This document shows positions 1 through 8,658 of a stretch of 19,484 nt of DNA, piece after piece. The first letter of the stretch is position 1; every line of letters starts with the position of its first letter. The translations under genes and the position numbers were made by a program. Source of the stretch: Citreimonas sp042096055 (GTDB taxonomy: Bacteria > Pseudomonadota > Alphaproteobacteria > Rhodobacterales > Rhodobacteraceae). The DNA lies in NCBI RefSeq assembly GCF_042096055.1, contig NZ_JBELMH010000069.1:1-19484 (forward strand), in the 5' to 3' direction. Below the pieces are notes generated by a model that was not told where the DNA came from, ran no database searches, and saw only the letters and a program-made list of their open reading frames with translations.

Positions 1-1000
1 TCCGCTCGCCGGTCAGGTAGGGCAGGAACAGCGGGCCGGGCTCGGCCGCGGCGGCGTCGTCCAGCAGGGCGGCGACGGGGCGGTTCAGCAGGTCGGCCAG
101 CCACGCCATCGGCCGCGCCCCGTTCAGCATCGCCGCCATCTGGAAATACCGTCTCTCCAGCGTGTGCGCGTAGGCGTGCACGAGGCTGTCGGGGTTCGGC
201 CGGTAATCGGCCGTCGTCACGAACAGCTGCCCCGACGTGCCGAGCGACAGGAAACCGTCACCGGCGTCGCAGGCTCCGAGGCCAACCGCGCCGGCGGCCG
301 CGTCCCCTGCCCCGGTCGCCACCGGGATGCCGCGGGCAAGGCCGAGCGTGTCCGCCGCCTCGGGCCGGAGCCTGCCGGCAATGTCCGTGCCGGGGCGGAT
401 GTCGGGAAGCCAGGCCGCGTCCGTCGCGCTGATCCCGCAGATCTCGGAGGACCACGCGCGCGTCGCCTGGTCGAGCCAGCCGCTGCCGGCCGCGTCCGAC
501 GGGTCGGTGACGCATTCCCCGTGCAGACGCAGGCCGACGTAATCCTTCGGCAACAGCACGTGCGCGATGCGGGCGTGGGTCCGTGGCTCGTGGCGCGACA
601 TCCAGAGCAGCTTTGGCGCGGTGAAGCCGGGCATGGGCGGCGCGCCGGTCAGCTGTCCGATATGTGGGACGCACTCGGCCATCTCGGCGCATTCCGCCAC
701 CGCGCGGCCGTCGTTCCACAGGATGGCCGGGCGGATCGGCGCGTGCGCGGCGTCCAGCACGACCGCACCGTGCATCTGCCCGGACAGGCCAATGCCGCGC
801 ACCCGCGCACGTGTCGCAGGGTCGAGCTGGCCGGTCGCGGTCACGACCGCCGCCCACCACGCCGCGGGATCCTGTTCGCTGGCCTCGGCGAAGGGGTGCG
901 CGATCGCGAGCGGCGCGTGGCCGGTGGCCGCGACGGCGCCGGACCCGTTGATCGCGCAGACCTTCACGCCGGACGTGCCGATGTCGATGCCCAGGTACAT
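1..1000 (-). CDS. xylB: Xylulokinase (FGGY family), C-terminus cut by window edge
   Basis: It phosphorylates D-xylulose with ATP to xylulose 5-phosphate in the cytoplasm. The 333 visible residues cover the whole N-terminal FGGY domain and the start of the C-terminal one; the family is about 480-500 residues long, so roughly a third is missing beyond position 1. Visible motifs are the N-terminal phosphate-binding loop DIGTSGVK (residues 6-13), the substrate-side GLSGQMHG (71-78), LWNDGR (94-99), and GAGDAAAGA (230-238) with the likely catalytic base D233. The ATG at 1000 follows a GGGAG ribosome site at good spacing. It is the last visible gene of the polyol operon, 78 bp after mtlK. It would consume D-xylulose made by MtlK from D-arabitol. 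Related FGGY kinases (ribulokinase, glycerol kinase) are less likely given GQMHG and the smo/mtlK context. Confidence 0.93.
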   Translation of the reverse strand, partial: MYLGIDIGTSGVKVCAINGSGAVAATGHAPLAIAHPFAEASEQDPAAWWAAVVTATGQLDPATRARVRGIGLSGQMHGAVVLDAAHAPIRPAILWNDGRAVAECAEMAECVPHIGQLTGAPPMPGFTAPKLLWMSRHEPRTHARIAHVLLPKDYVGLRLHGECVTDPSDAAGSGWLDQATRAWSSEICGISATDAAWLPDIRPGTDIAGRLRPEAADTLGLARGIPVATGAGDAAAGAVGLGACDAGDGFLSLGTSGQLFVTTADYRPNPDSLVHAYAHTLERRYFQMAAMLNGARPMAWLADLLNRPVAALLDDAAAAEPGPLFLPYLTGER

Positions 1001-1038
1001 CGTCACTCCCTTGTGGCCTTGTCCGCCGCCAACCGCCC

Positions 1039-1056
1039 CTGACCGCGTCAGGTCAG
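1039..1056 (-). other. Small intergenic stem-loop between mtlK and xylB
   Basis: A perfect 6-bp inverted repeat, CTGACC-GCGTCA-GGTCAG, lies in the 78-bp gap between the mtlK stop and the xylB start. There is no T-run after it, so it does not look like an intrinsic terminator. It may be an mRNA-processing or stabilising hairpin inside the operon. The stem is short and the function is inference. Confidence 0.35.
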
Positions 1057-1078
1057 TCGGCGCCGCGTTCAGGCCACC

Positions 1079-2572
1079 CTAGCCCGGGTTGCGCCCGGCG
1101 ACATAGGCCCGAAGCGCCGCTTCCATGCCCTCGGCCCAGATCAGGCGCAGCCAGCGCTGGAACGCGGTGGCAAAGCGTTCGTACCCAGCGAGGTCCCCGT
1201 AGATCGAGGCCTGTTCCAGCCATGCCGTGGGCCGTTCGCGCGCGACCAGCGCCTGTGCCTGCAAGTCGTTCCAGTACGGATCGTTCGGTTCGATCACCGA
1301 TCCGTCCTCGCGCGTGCCGGCGCACATGCGCGCCCAGGCGGCTTCGGCCAATGCGAGGCCGTCGAGCGGGGCCCCGGTCTCGAGCGCATCGCGCAGGATC
1401 GGCAGGACGAACCCTGTATGCCGCGAGGAGCCGTCGAAGGCGACGCGCCGCGTGGTGTCGCGGATCGCCGGGTTGGCGAAGCGCGTCTCGATCAGGCGCG
1501 CATAGCCGGCGGGCGTCATGCCGGGCACGGCGGCGACATGCGGCACGATCTCGTCCTGCTCGACCTTGCGCCAGAACGGCGCGATCGCGGGATGCGCCAT
1601 GCAGTCGGCGATGGTCTGGACGCCCAGCACCTCGCCCGCGTTGGCCAGCAGCTGGTGCCCGGCGTTGAGGATGCGGATCTTCATCGCCTCGTAGGCGTGC
1701 ACGTCGTCGGTGAAGGTCGCGCCGACGCGGTCCCAATCCGGGCGGCCGGCGCAGAACGCGTCCTCGATCACCCATTGGCGGAAATTCTCGTGCGTGACGG
1801 GTGCAGCGTCGTCGATGCCGAAGCCGCGCGCGGCCGAAATTTCGGCCGGGCCGGTTGCGGGCACGATGGAATCGACCATCGAATTCGGGAAGGTGCACCG
1901 GTCCGCGATCCAGTCGGCGAGCGCCGCGTCCTGCAGCCGGGCGAGTCCCACCACCGCGTCGCGCGTGATCGCGCCGTTGCCGCGCAGGTTGTCGCAGCTT
2001 TGCACCGTGAACGGGCCGTGAGCCGCGTCGCGCCGCAGCCGCAGGGCGGCGACGATGGCACCGAACGCGGTGCGCGGAATGTCCGGGTTGGCGGCGTCGA
2101 AGACGATATCGGGATGCCCGGGGTCGAAGGCGCCGGTGGCGGCGTTCACGTAGTACCCGCCCTCGGTCACCGTCAGCGACACGATGCGGATGGCCGGATC
2201 GGCCATGCTGGCGATCAGCGCGGCGTTGTCTTCCTCGACCTGCACGAAGTCGATCATCGAGCCGCAGACCTCGGCGCGGCTCGCATCGGGGGCCAGCTCG
2301 ATCAGCGTGGTCAGGCAATCCTGCGCCAGAAGCCGCTCGCGCATGGCAGCGTCGCCGGGGCGGACGCCGGCGCCGATGATGGCCCAGTCGTGCGCCAGGC
2401 CGTCCTGCATCAGCCGGTGCAGGTACCACGCCTGATGCGCGCGGTGGAAATTGCCGACGCCGATATGCACGATGCCGGGGCTCAGGTCGGCCGCGCCGTA
2501 GCGCGGGCGCGCGACGTCCGACGGCAGATCGCCGAGCGTGGCGCGGCTCAGCCGCGTTGGGTCCTTGGGCAT
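1079..2572 (-). CDS. mtlK: Mannitol/arabitol 2-dehydrogenase, long-chain polyol dehydrogenase
   Basis: It oxidises D-mannitol to D-fructose with NAD+, and in Rhodobacter also D-arabitol to D-xylulose and sorbitol to fructose (family knowledge). The protein is 497 residues, normal for the mannitol dehydrogenase family. An N-terminal Rossmann domain starts at GIVHIGVGNFHRAHQ (33-47). The active-site signature K298-x4-N303-x2-H306 (in MKIRILNAGHQ) keeps the K/N/H spacing of Pseudomonas mannitol 2-dehydrogenase, with a further candidate active-site Asn at N195 (DNLRGNG). I chose the ATG at 2572 because it shares its A with the smoS stop (TGATG), a classic coupling junction preceded by GGATGAG. 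An in-frame ATG at 2584 (adding MDEL) is also possible. It follows smoS directly and precedes xylB, exactly as in the Rhodobacter sphaeroides polyol operon. Confidence 0.95.
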   Translation of the reverse strand: MPKDPTRLSRATLGDLPSDVARPRYGAADLSPGIVHIGVGNFHRAHQAWYLHRLMQDGLAHDWAIIGAGVRPGDAAMRERLLAQDCLTTLIELAPDASRAEVCGSMIDFVQVEEDNAALIASMADPAIRIVSLTVTEGGYYVNAATGAFDPGHPDIVFDAANPDIPRTAFGAIVAALRLRRDAAHGPFTVQSCDNLRGNGAITRDAVVGLARLQDAALADWIADRCTFPNSMVDSIVPATGPAEISAARGFGIDDAAPVTHENFRQWVIEDAFCAGRPDWDRVGATFTDDVHAYEAMKIRILNAGHQLLANAGEVLGVQTIADCMAHPAIAPFWRKVEQDEIVPHVAAVPGMTPAGYARLIETRFANPAIRDTTRRVAFDGSSRHTGFVLPILRDALETGAPLDGLALAEAAWARMCAGTREDGSVIEPNDPYWNDLQAQALVARERPTAWLEQASIYGDLAGYERFATAFQRWLRLIWAEGMEAALRAYVAGRNPG

Positions 2573-3339
2573 CAGCTCATCCATTGTCCGCCGTCCACGT
2601 TGTAGGTTTGCGCGACGATGTAGCGGGCCTCGTCGCTGGCCAGGAACACGGCCATGCCGGTCAGGTCCTCGGGCACGCCCATGCGCCCGAAGGGCACGGC
2701 GGCGCCGACCTCGGCCTTCTTCTGGCCCGGCGCCTTGCCCTCGTACTTCGCGAAGAACGCGTCGACGCCGTCCCAGTGCTCGCCGTCCACGACGCCAGGC
2801 GCGATCGCGTTCACGGTGATGCCGTGCGGGATCAGGTTCAGCCCGGCAGATTGCGTGAGCGAGATCACCGCGGCCTTGGTCGCGCAGTAGACCGCGACCA
2901 GCGGCTCTCCGCGCCGGCCCGCCTGGCTGGCCATGTTGATGATCCGCCCCTGCACGCCGGCCTCGATCATGTGGCGCGCCACCGCCTGCAGCGTGAACAG
3001 CGTGCCCGAGACGTTGACGTCGAAGGCGCGCGCGTAGTCGTCGCGCGTGATCTCGGCGATCGGCGCGGCGGTGAAGATGGCGGCGTTGTTGATCAGGATG
3101 TCGATCCGGCCGAACGCATCCACAACGTGGTCCACCGCCGTGTCGATGCTGTCCTGCCGCGTCACGTCGAGCTCGACCGCGATGGCGCCCTCGATCCTCT
3201 GGGCCGCGTCGCGCGCACGGGCGATGTCGATATCCGCCAGCGCCACGCGCGCGCCTTCCGCCGCGTAGGCGCGCGCGAAGGCCAGCCCGATCCCGCGCGC
3301 CGCCCCGGTGATCAGGGCCGTCTTGCCGTCCAGCCGCAT
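2572..3339 (-). CDS. smoS: Sorbitol dehydrogenase, short-chain dehydrogenase/reductase
   Basis: It is a cytoplasmic NAD-dependent enzyme converting D-sorbitol to D-fructose and, in the Rhodobacter family member, galactitol to tagatose. The 255 residues form a classical SDR: cofactor loop TGAARGIG (11-18), D36 after the second strand consistent with NAD+ preference, NNAA (84-87), and the catalytic tetrad N109, S138, Y151, K155 (YCATK). The C-terminal signature AQTYNVDGG (243-251) and the stretch around GVVDGEHWDGVDA (182-194) strongly resemble Rhodobacter SmoS. The ATG at 3339 overlaps the smoK stop as TGATG, and its own stop overlaps the mtlK start the same way, so smoK, smoS and mtlK are probably translationally coupled. 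Confidence 0.95.
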   Translation of the reverse strand: MRLDGKTALITGAARGIGLAFARAYAAEGARVALADIDIARARDAAQRIEGAIAVELDVTRQDSIDTAVDHVVDAFGRIDILINNAAIFTAAPIAEITRDDYARAFDVNVSGTLFTLQAVARHMIEAGVQGRIINMASQAGRRGEPLVAVYCATKAAVISLTQSAGLNLIPHGITVNAIAPGVVDGEHWDGVDAFFAKYEGKAPGQKKAEVGAAVPFGRMGVPEDLTGMAVFLASDEARYIVAQTYNVDGGQWMS

Positions 3340-4340
3340 CACGCCACCCGCAGGCCCGCTTTGTCGAAGCGGTGCATCTGGTCCTCGCGCGGCGCCATCG
3401 AGACGGTGTCGCCGTGGCGCAGCCCGACCTCGCCGGTGGCGCGCACGGTGATCGTCTCGGCCAGCCCGGTGCCGTGCACGTGAAGGAACGTATCCGAGCC
3501 GAGGTGTTCGGCCACGCCCACGGTGCCGGTCCACGGGCCGCCCTCGACGATGTCGAGATGCTCGGGGCGGATGCCGATTGTGGCCGCACCGTGCTGCGCG
3601 GCGGCGTTGCCCTCGATCAGGTTCATCCGGGGCGAGCCGATGAAGCCCGCGACGAACAGGTTGCGCGGCGCGCGGTAAAGCTCGAGCGGGCTGCCCACCT
3701 GCTCGATGTTGCCGGCGCGCAGCACCACGATCTTGTCGGCCATGGTCATCGCCTCGACCTGGTCGTGGGTGACGTAGATCATCGTGGTGGCCAGCTTCTT
3801 GTGCAGCTCGCCGATCTCCATCCGCATGCCGACGCGCAGCGCGGCGTCGAGGTTCGAGAGCGGCTCGTCGAAGAGGAAGGCCGCCGGCTCGCGCACGATG
3901 GCGCGGCCGATGGCGACGCGCTGGCGCTGGCCGCCGGACAGCTGGCCCGGCCGGCGGTCGAGATAGTCGGTGAGGTTCAGCGCCTTGGCGGCCGCGTCGA
4001 TCCGGCGGGCCTGTTCGTCCTGCGGCACGCCGGCCATCTTCATCGGGAAGGCGATGTTCTTGCGCACGCTCATGTGCGGGTAAAGCGCGTAGGACTGGAA
4101 CACCATCGCCAGGCCCCGCTTGGCCGGCGGCGTGTTCGAGGCGTCATGGCCGTCGATCAGGATCGCGCCCGACGTGATGTCCTCGAGCCCCGCGATCAGG
4201 CGCAGCAGCGTGGACTTGCCGCAGCCCGACGGTCCGACGAAGACGCAGAACTCGCCGTCCTCGATCGTCAGGTCCAGCGGCGGGATGACGTTCACGTCGC
4301 CGAAGCTCTTGGTCACCTGCTCGAGCTTGATCTGTCCCAT
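3339..4340 (-). CDS. smoK: Polyol ABC transporter ATPase
   Basis: This is the ATP-hydrolysing subunit of the sugar-alcohol importer, of the MalK/UgpC (CUT1) class, at the inner face of the membrane. In 333 residues it has Walker A GPSGCGKST (36-44), Q-loop Q82, signature LSGGQ (134-138), Walker B FLFDEP (155-160, E159), D-loop SNLD and switch H192. A C-terminal extension after about residue 235 (SPRMNLIEG, then IGIRPEH) is the TOBE/MalK-type regulatory domain. The start follows AGGAA. It lies 31 bp after smoG and overlaps smoS. One ATPase gene serves two permeases, so a homodimer is expected. The family allows other sugars, but the flanking polyol dehydrogenases make polyols the likely cargo. 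Confidence 0.95.
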   Translation of the reverse strand: MGQIKLEQVTKSFGDVNVIPPLDLTIEDGEFCVFVGPSGCGKSTLLRLIAGLEDITSGAILIDGHDASNTPPAKRGLAMVFQSYALYPHMSVRKNIAFPMKMAGVPQDEQARRIDAAAKALNLTDYLDRRPGQLSGGQRQRVAIGRAIVREPAAFLFDEPLSNLDAALRVGMRMEIGELHKKLATTMIYVTHDQVEAMTMADKIVVLRAGNIEQVGSPLELYRAPRNLFVAGFIGSPRMNLIEGNAAAQHGAATIGIRPEHLDIVEGGPWTGTVGVAEHLGSDTFLHVHGTGLAETITVRATGEVGLRHGDTVSMAPREDQMHRFDKAGLRVA

Positions 4341-4371
4341 GGGGTGTTCCTTTCCTGTGGCCGTGGCGGCG

Positions 4372-5202
<831 letters not shown>

Positions 5203-5213
5203 GTCTCAGGGCC

Positions 5214-6080
5214 TCACTTGTCCAGGTTCTTGCCGACGATGCGCATCAGGAAGATGGCGACGATGTTGGCAAGGATGATGGCGTAGACGCCGCCCGCGCT
5301 GCCCAGGCCCACGTTCTGGCTTTCGAGGACGCGCTGGTAGATCAGGTAGGTCAGCGTCCGGGTGCCGAAGGCACCGCCGGTGGTCACGAAGATCTCGGCG
5401 AAGATCGACAGCAGGAAGATCGTCTGGATCAGGATCACGATGGTGATCGCGCGGCTCAGGTGCGGCAGCACGATGTAGAAGAACCGTGACAGCGGCGTGG
5501 CGCCGTCCATCTCGGCGGCTTCGAGTTGCTCGCTGTCCAGCGACTGCACCGCCGTCAGCAGGATCAGCGTCGCGAAGGGCAGCCACTGCCACGAGACGAT
5601 CATCACGATCGAGGTGGTCGGCACCTCGCTCAGCCAGGCGATGGGCTCGGCGCCGAAGAACCGCCACAGATGCGCGAGCAGCCCGTTGGTGGGGTCCATG
5701 AACATGTTCTTCCACACCAGCGCCGAGACGGTCGGCATGACGAAGAAGGGCGCGATCACGAGGATCCGCACGACGCCCTGCCCCCAGATCGGCTGATCCA
5801 GAAGCAGCGCCAGCAGGATGCCCAGCACCACCGTGATGATCAGGACGCCGCCGACGATCACCAGCGTGGTCTGCACGCTGGGCCAGAACGCGCTCGACGT
5901 GACGAAGCGGGCGTAGTTTTCCCATCCGGCCCAGCCGAGGTCACCGCCACGCAGCGGCAGGTACTGGCGGAACGAGAACCACACCGTCAGCGTCAGCGGC
6001 ACCAGCATCCAGCCCAGAAGCAGGATCACGGCGGGCGCCATCATCAGGCGCGCGGCAGAGCGGGAATGCTGGGTGGCCAT
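5214..6080 (-). CDS. smoF: Polyol ABC transporter permease, MalF/UgpA-type
   Basis: A 288-residue inner-membrane subunit that pairs with SmoG to form the translocation channel. The first membrane helix is at about 13-36 (MMAPAVILLLGWMLVPLTL), with later ones at about 71-94, 105-123, 158-178, 208-230 and 262-282. The EAA coupling motif is at 187-194 (EAAEMDGA), followed by a VLPHLS turn. The start follows AAAGG, and just before it is a tiny AGGC-TTT-GCCT repeat. A 101-bp gap holding a strong stem-loop separates it from smoE, while smoG follows after only 11 bp. Confidence 0.93.
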   Translation of the reverse strand: MATQHSRSAARLMMAPAVILLLGWMLVPLTLTVWFSFRQYLPLRGGDLGWAGWENYARFVTSSAFWPSVQTTLVIVGGVLIITVVLGILLALLLDQPIWGQGVVRILVIAPFFVMPTVSALVWKNMFMDPTNGLLAHLWRFFGAEPIAWLSEVPTTSIVMIVSWQWLPFATLILLTAVQSLDSEQLEAAEMDGATPLSRFFYIVLPHLSRAITIVILIQTIFLLSIFAEIFVTTGGAFGTRTLTYLIYQRVLESQNVGLGSAGGVYAIILANIVAIFLMRIVGKNLDK

Positions 6081-6144
6081 GAGGCAAAGCCTTTCGCGTC
6101 AGGCGCAGGGCCTGTTCTGTCGACGATCGCTGGGGCGAGGGGAT

Positions 6145-6170
6145 GGCGGGCGGCCCGCAGGCCACCCGCC
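6145..6170 (-). other. Strong intergenic stem-loop after smoE
   Basis: In the 101-bp gap between smoE and smoF lies GGCGGG-C-GGCC-CGCA-GGCC-A-CCCGCC: ten G/C base pairs, one C/A mismatch and a 4-nt loop. It begins 11 nt after the smoE stop. No T-run follows, so full intrinsic termination is unlikely. Such hairpins after binding-protein genes in ABC operons (malE-malF is the known case) protect the upstream mRNA from 3' decay or cause partial termination, giving more binding protein than permease. That role here is inference. Confidence 0.65.
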
Positions 6171-6181
6171 GGAGGCCCGGC

Positions 6182-7489
6182 TCAGTAGCCGGCGGCTTCC
6201 ATTTCCTCGGTGGTGATCGCCTGTGCCTTCTCCAGCGCTTCCTCGACGGATTGCTGGCCGGCATAGACGGCGGAGAACTCCTGGCTCACCTGCGTGGCGA
6301 TGCCGGCGAACTCGGGGATCGCGACGAACTGGATGCCCACGTAGGGGACCGGGTCGACGGTCGGCTGGGTCGGATCGGCCGCGCGGATCGATTCAAGCGT
6401 CATGCGTGCGAACGGCACGTCCTGATATTCCGGCGTCTCGTAGAGCGATGTGCGCGCGCCCGGAGGCACGTTGGCCCAGCCCTCGTTCTCGGCGACGAGC
6501 TCGATGTATTCCTTCGAGGTCGCCCATTCGATGAACTGCTTGGCGGCGTCAGCCTTCTGCGTGCCGGCGGGGATGCCCAGTGCCCAGGCCCACAGCCAGT
6601 TGGCGCGCTTTTCGACGCCCTCGGCGTTCGGTGCCAGCGCGAAGCCCACGCTGTCGGCGACCTCGGATTCGTCCGGGTCGGTCACGAAAGACGCGGCGAC
6701 GGTCGCGTCGATCCACATGCCGCACTTGCCCTGCTGGAACAGCGACAGGTTCTCGTTGAAGCCGTTGGTGGCGTAGCCCGCGGGGCCGTAATCGTTCATC
6801 AGGTTGGTGACGAAGGTCAGCGCCTCTTCCCACTCGGGCTGGTCGAACTGCGGGGTCCAGTCCTCGTCGAACCAGCGCGCGCCGAACGAGTTCGCGGTCG
6901 CGGTGATCAGCGCACCGCCCTCGCCCCAGCCGGCCTTGCCGCGCAGGCAGATGCCGTTGATGTCTTCCGCGTCGTTGTCCATCGCGGCGGCGGCTTCGCG
7001 GATGAAGCCCCAGGTCGGCGCCTCGGGCATCTCGAGCCCGGCCTGCTCCATCAGGTCGGTGCGGTACATGATCATCGAGCTTTCGCCGTAGAACGGTGCG
7101 GCGTAGAGGGTGCCGTCGTGGCTGAGGCCGTCGCGCATCGCCGGCAGGATGTCCGCGGCGTCGTATTCCTCCGACAGGTCGTCGAGCGGCACGAGCCAGC
7201 CGTTGGCACCCCAGATCGGCGTTTCGTACATGCCGATGGTCATGATGTCGAACTGGCCGCCATTCGTGGTGATGTCGGTGGTGACGCGCTGGCGCAGCAC
7301 GTTCTCTTCCAGCGTGACCCAGTCGACCCCGATGCCGGTCTCTTCGGTGAACCGGTCCGTGTAACCCTGCATGCGGATCATGTCGCCGTTGTTCACGGTG
7401 GCAATGGTGATCGTGGTGTCCTGCGCAAGGGCCGCGCCCGTGACGAGGGACAGCGCCGTGGTGGCGCCGAGAACGCGCTTCAATGGCAT
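6182..7489 (-). CDS. smoE: Polyol ABC transporter periplasmic binding protein
   Basis: A 435-residue extracellular solute-binding protein (family 1, MalE/UgpB-like) that captures sorbitol or mannitol in the periplasm and delivers it to SmoFG. The signal peptide is residues 1-22 (basic start MPLKR, hydrophobic core, ALA cleavage site before Q23). The mature protein has the typical two-lobe pattern, including an early TVNNGDMIRMQ stretch and a FQQGKCGMWIDATV segment seen in this family. I chose the ATG at 7489 because it follows a strong AGGGAGG site and gives a clean signal peptide. A start 17 codons upstream would put extra residues before it. It is the first gene of the operon, 87 bp after the lacI stop. 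Confidence 0.95.
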   Translation of the reverse strand: MPLKRVLGATTALSLVTGAALAQDTTITIATVNNGDMIRMQGYTDRFTEETGIGVDWVTLEENVLRQRVTTDITTNGGQFDIMTIGMYETPIWGANGWLVPLDDLSEEYDAADILPAMRDGLSHDGTLYAAPFYGESSMIMYRTDLMEQAGLEMPEAPTWGFIREAAAAMDNDAEDINGICLRGKAGWGEGGALITATANSFGARWFDEDWTPQFDQPEWEEALTFVTNLMNDYGPAGYATNGFNENLSLFQQGKCGMWIDATVAASFVTDPDESEVADSVGFALAPNAEGVEKRANWLWAWALGIPAGTQKADAAKQFIEWATSKEYIELVAENEGWANVPPGARTSLYETPEYQDVPFARMTLESIRAADPTQPTVDPVPYVGIQFVAIPEFAGIATQVSQEFSAVYAGQQSVEEALEKAQAITTEEMEAAGY

Positions 7490-7523
7490 CGGAATTCCTC
7501 CCTGAGATTCGATGATGCCAGAA

Positions 7524-7553
7524 TCGATACGGCACTGCACAGATTCGCGTCAA
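7524..7553 (-). promoter_or_regulatory. Candidate smoE operon promoter
   Basis: On the minus strand TTGACG (7548-7553, five of six matches to the -35 consensus) is 18 bp from TATCGA (7524-7529, weak -10), giving transcription from about 7517 and a leader of roughly 30 nt. An alternative -10 is CATAAA at 7576-7581, with transcription starting inside the operator, mirroring the lacI promoter, but its -35 is poor. The sequence alone does not decide between them. Confidence 0.4.
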
Positions 7554-7561
7554 TATTATTC

Positions 7562-7575
7562 TTTACGCGCGTTAA
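7562..7575. promoter_or_regulatory. LacI-type operator upstream of smoE
   Basis: TTTACGCGCGTTAA is a 14-bp palindrome with one mismatched pair and a central CpG, as in LacI/PurR-family operators. With its flanks it matches 14 of 16 bases of the site at 8644-8659 before lacI. It lies 2 bp beyond the lacI stop codon and 73 bp before the smoE start. Confidence 0.7.
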
Positions 7576-7576
7576 T

Positions 7577-8608
7577 TTATGCCGAGGCGCGCATCACCAG
7601 CGACGCCTCGAACAGCGTCTGCACCTTGGCCGCCGGTCGCGCGCCCTCGGCGACGATCGACAGCAGCATGTCCAGGCTGCGCCCTGCGATCTGATCGTAG
7701 TCCTGCGACACGGTCGTCAGCGACGGGCAGGTGAAGCGCGAGAACGGGTGATCGTCGTGCCCGGCGACGCGCAGGGCGTGGCCTTCGCCGATGCCGACGC
7801 GGTACCCGCTTTCGTAGGCGGCCGCCAGAAACCCGATGGCCAGGCGGTCGTTGCTGCACAGCACGGTGTTGGTCGGCAGGCCCTGCTCCGCGATCAGTCG
7901 GCCGCCCTCGCGGTGCGCGATCTCCTCGAACGCCCAGCCGGTCCCGTCGACCGCCAGCACCATCGGCTCGTGCCCCAGCCGGCGCATGGCGGCTTCGTAG
8001 GCGTCGCGCCGCTTGTTGGCGTTGGGGTTGGGCGCGTCGCGCATCTCGAACAGCGCGGGCGGCTCGCCGGTGCGGGCGAGGTAATCGACGATCATCGCCG
8101 TGCTCTGGAAGTGGTCCGTGCCGAACATCGCATCGCCCACGCCGGCCACGTCGCAGTCGAACAGCACGGTCGGCACGTCGCCGCAGAACGCGTCAAGCGC
8201 GTCGCGATGCGACCGCCGCCCGATCGGGGCAAGCAGCACCCCGGCCGGGCGAATGCCCCGGAGGCTGTCGAGGTTGGCCACCTCGCGGTCCGGATCGCCG
8301 TGCGAGCTCAGCAGGATCGGGTTGTAGCCCGCGCCGCTGCAGAGCAGTTCCAAGTTGCGCGCGACCTCGGCGAAGAACGGGTCGGCCAGGAACGGGACGA
8401 CGATGCCGATGTTGCGCGTCAGGTGCCGGTTCTGGTTGATCGCGTAGACGTTCGGGACGTAGTCGTAGCGCTCGAGCGCCGCCTCGATCCGCGCACGCGT
8501 CGACGAGCGCACCGAATTCGGGTCGTTGAAGAACTTCGACAACGTGGGACGCGAGATGCCGCTGAGCGACGCCAGCTCCTCCATCGTGCGAACGCGTTCC
8601 TGCCCCAT
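7577..8608 (-). CDS. LacI-family transcriptional regulator of the polyol operon
   Basis: A 343-residue DNA-binding regulator. An N-terminal helix-turn-helix (about residues 7-29, MEELASLSGISRPTLSKFFN) is followed by the hinge YDYVPN (48-53) and a periplasmic-binding-like effector domain from about residue 66 (NIGIVVPFLADPFF) to the end. The domain keeps family marks such as RRDAYEAAM (200-208) and VLCSNDRLAIGF (249-260). The start at 8608 follows GAGGAGGGG at ideal spacing. An odd point is that the hinge-helix leucine expected about six residues after YVPN is Gln (Q59 in AINQNR). The gene is read in the same direction as smoE and precedes it by 87 bp. The shared operators suggest it represses itself and controls smoEFGKS-mtlK-xylB, with a polyol as effector (inference). 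Confidence 0.92.
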   Translation of the reverse strand: MGQERVRTMEELASLSGISRPTLSKFFNDPNSVRSSTRARIEAALERYDYVPNVYAINQNRHLTRNIGIVVPFLADPFFAEVARNLELLCSGAGYNPILLSSHGDPDREVANLDSLRGIRPAGVLLAPIGRRSHRDALDAFCGDVPTVLFDCDVAGVGDAMFGTDHFQSTAMIVDYLARTGEPPALFEMRDAPNPNANKRRDAYEAAMRRLGHEPMVLAVDGTGWAFEEIAHREGGRLIAEQGLPTNTVLCSNDRLAIGFLAAAYESGYRVGIGEGHALRVAGHDDHPFSRFTCPSLTTVSQDYDQIAGRSLDMLLSIVAEGARPAAKVQTLFEASLVMRASA

Positions 8609-8644
8609 CGCCCCTCCTCGTCGTTGCGGCCCCGCCTCCGGACC

Positions 8645-8658
8645 TTTACGCGCGAAAA
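8645..8658. promoter_or_regulatory. LacI-type operator over the lacI transcription start
   Basis: TTTACGCGCGAAAA is a 14-bp palindrome with one mismatched pair and the same TTTACGCGCG core as the site at 7562-7575. It touches the candidate -10 box and covers the expected transcription start, the usual position for autorepression. It overlaps a second inverted repeat, GCGAAA-N4-TTTCGC (8652-8667). Confidence 0.7.

Noticed and set aside
1079..3589. An 836-codon minus-strand reading frame running through mtlK and into smoS/smoK
   Set aside because: Only the last 497-501 codons match a protein family. The rest is an Arg/Gly/Ala-rich out-of-frame reading of smoS and smoK, not a fusion.
7490..7540. 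A start of smoE 17 codons upstream (MQCRIDS...)
   Set aside because: The downstream ATG at 7489 has an AGGGAGG ribosome site and begins a textbook signal peptide; the extension would run through the ribosome site.
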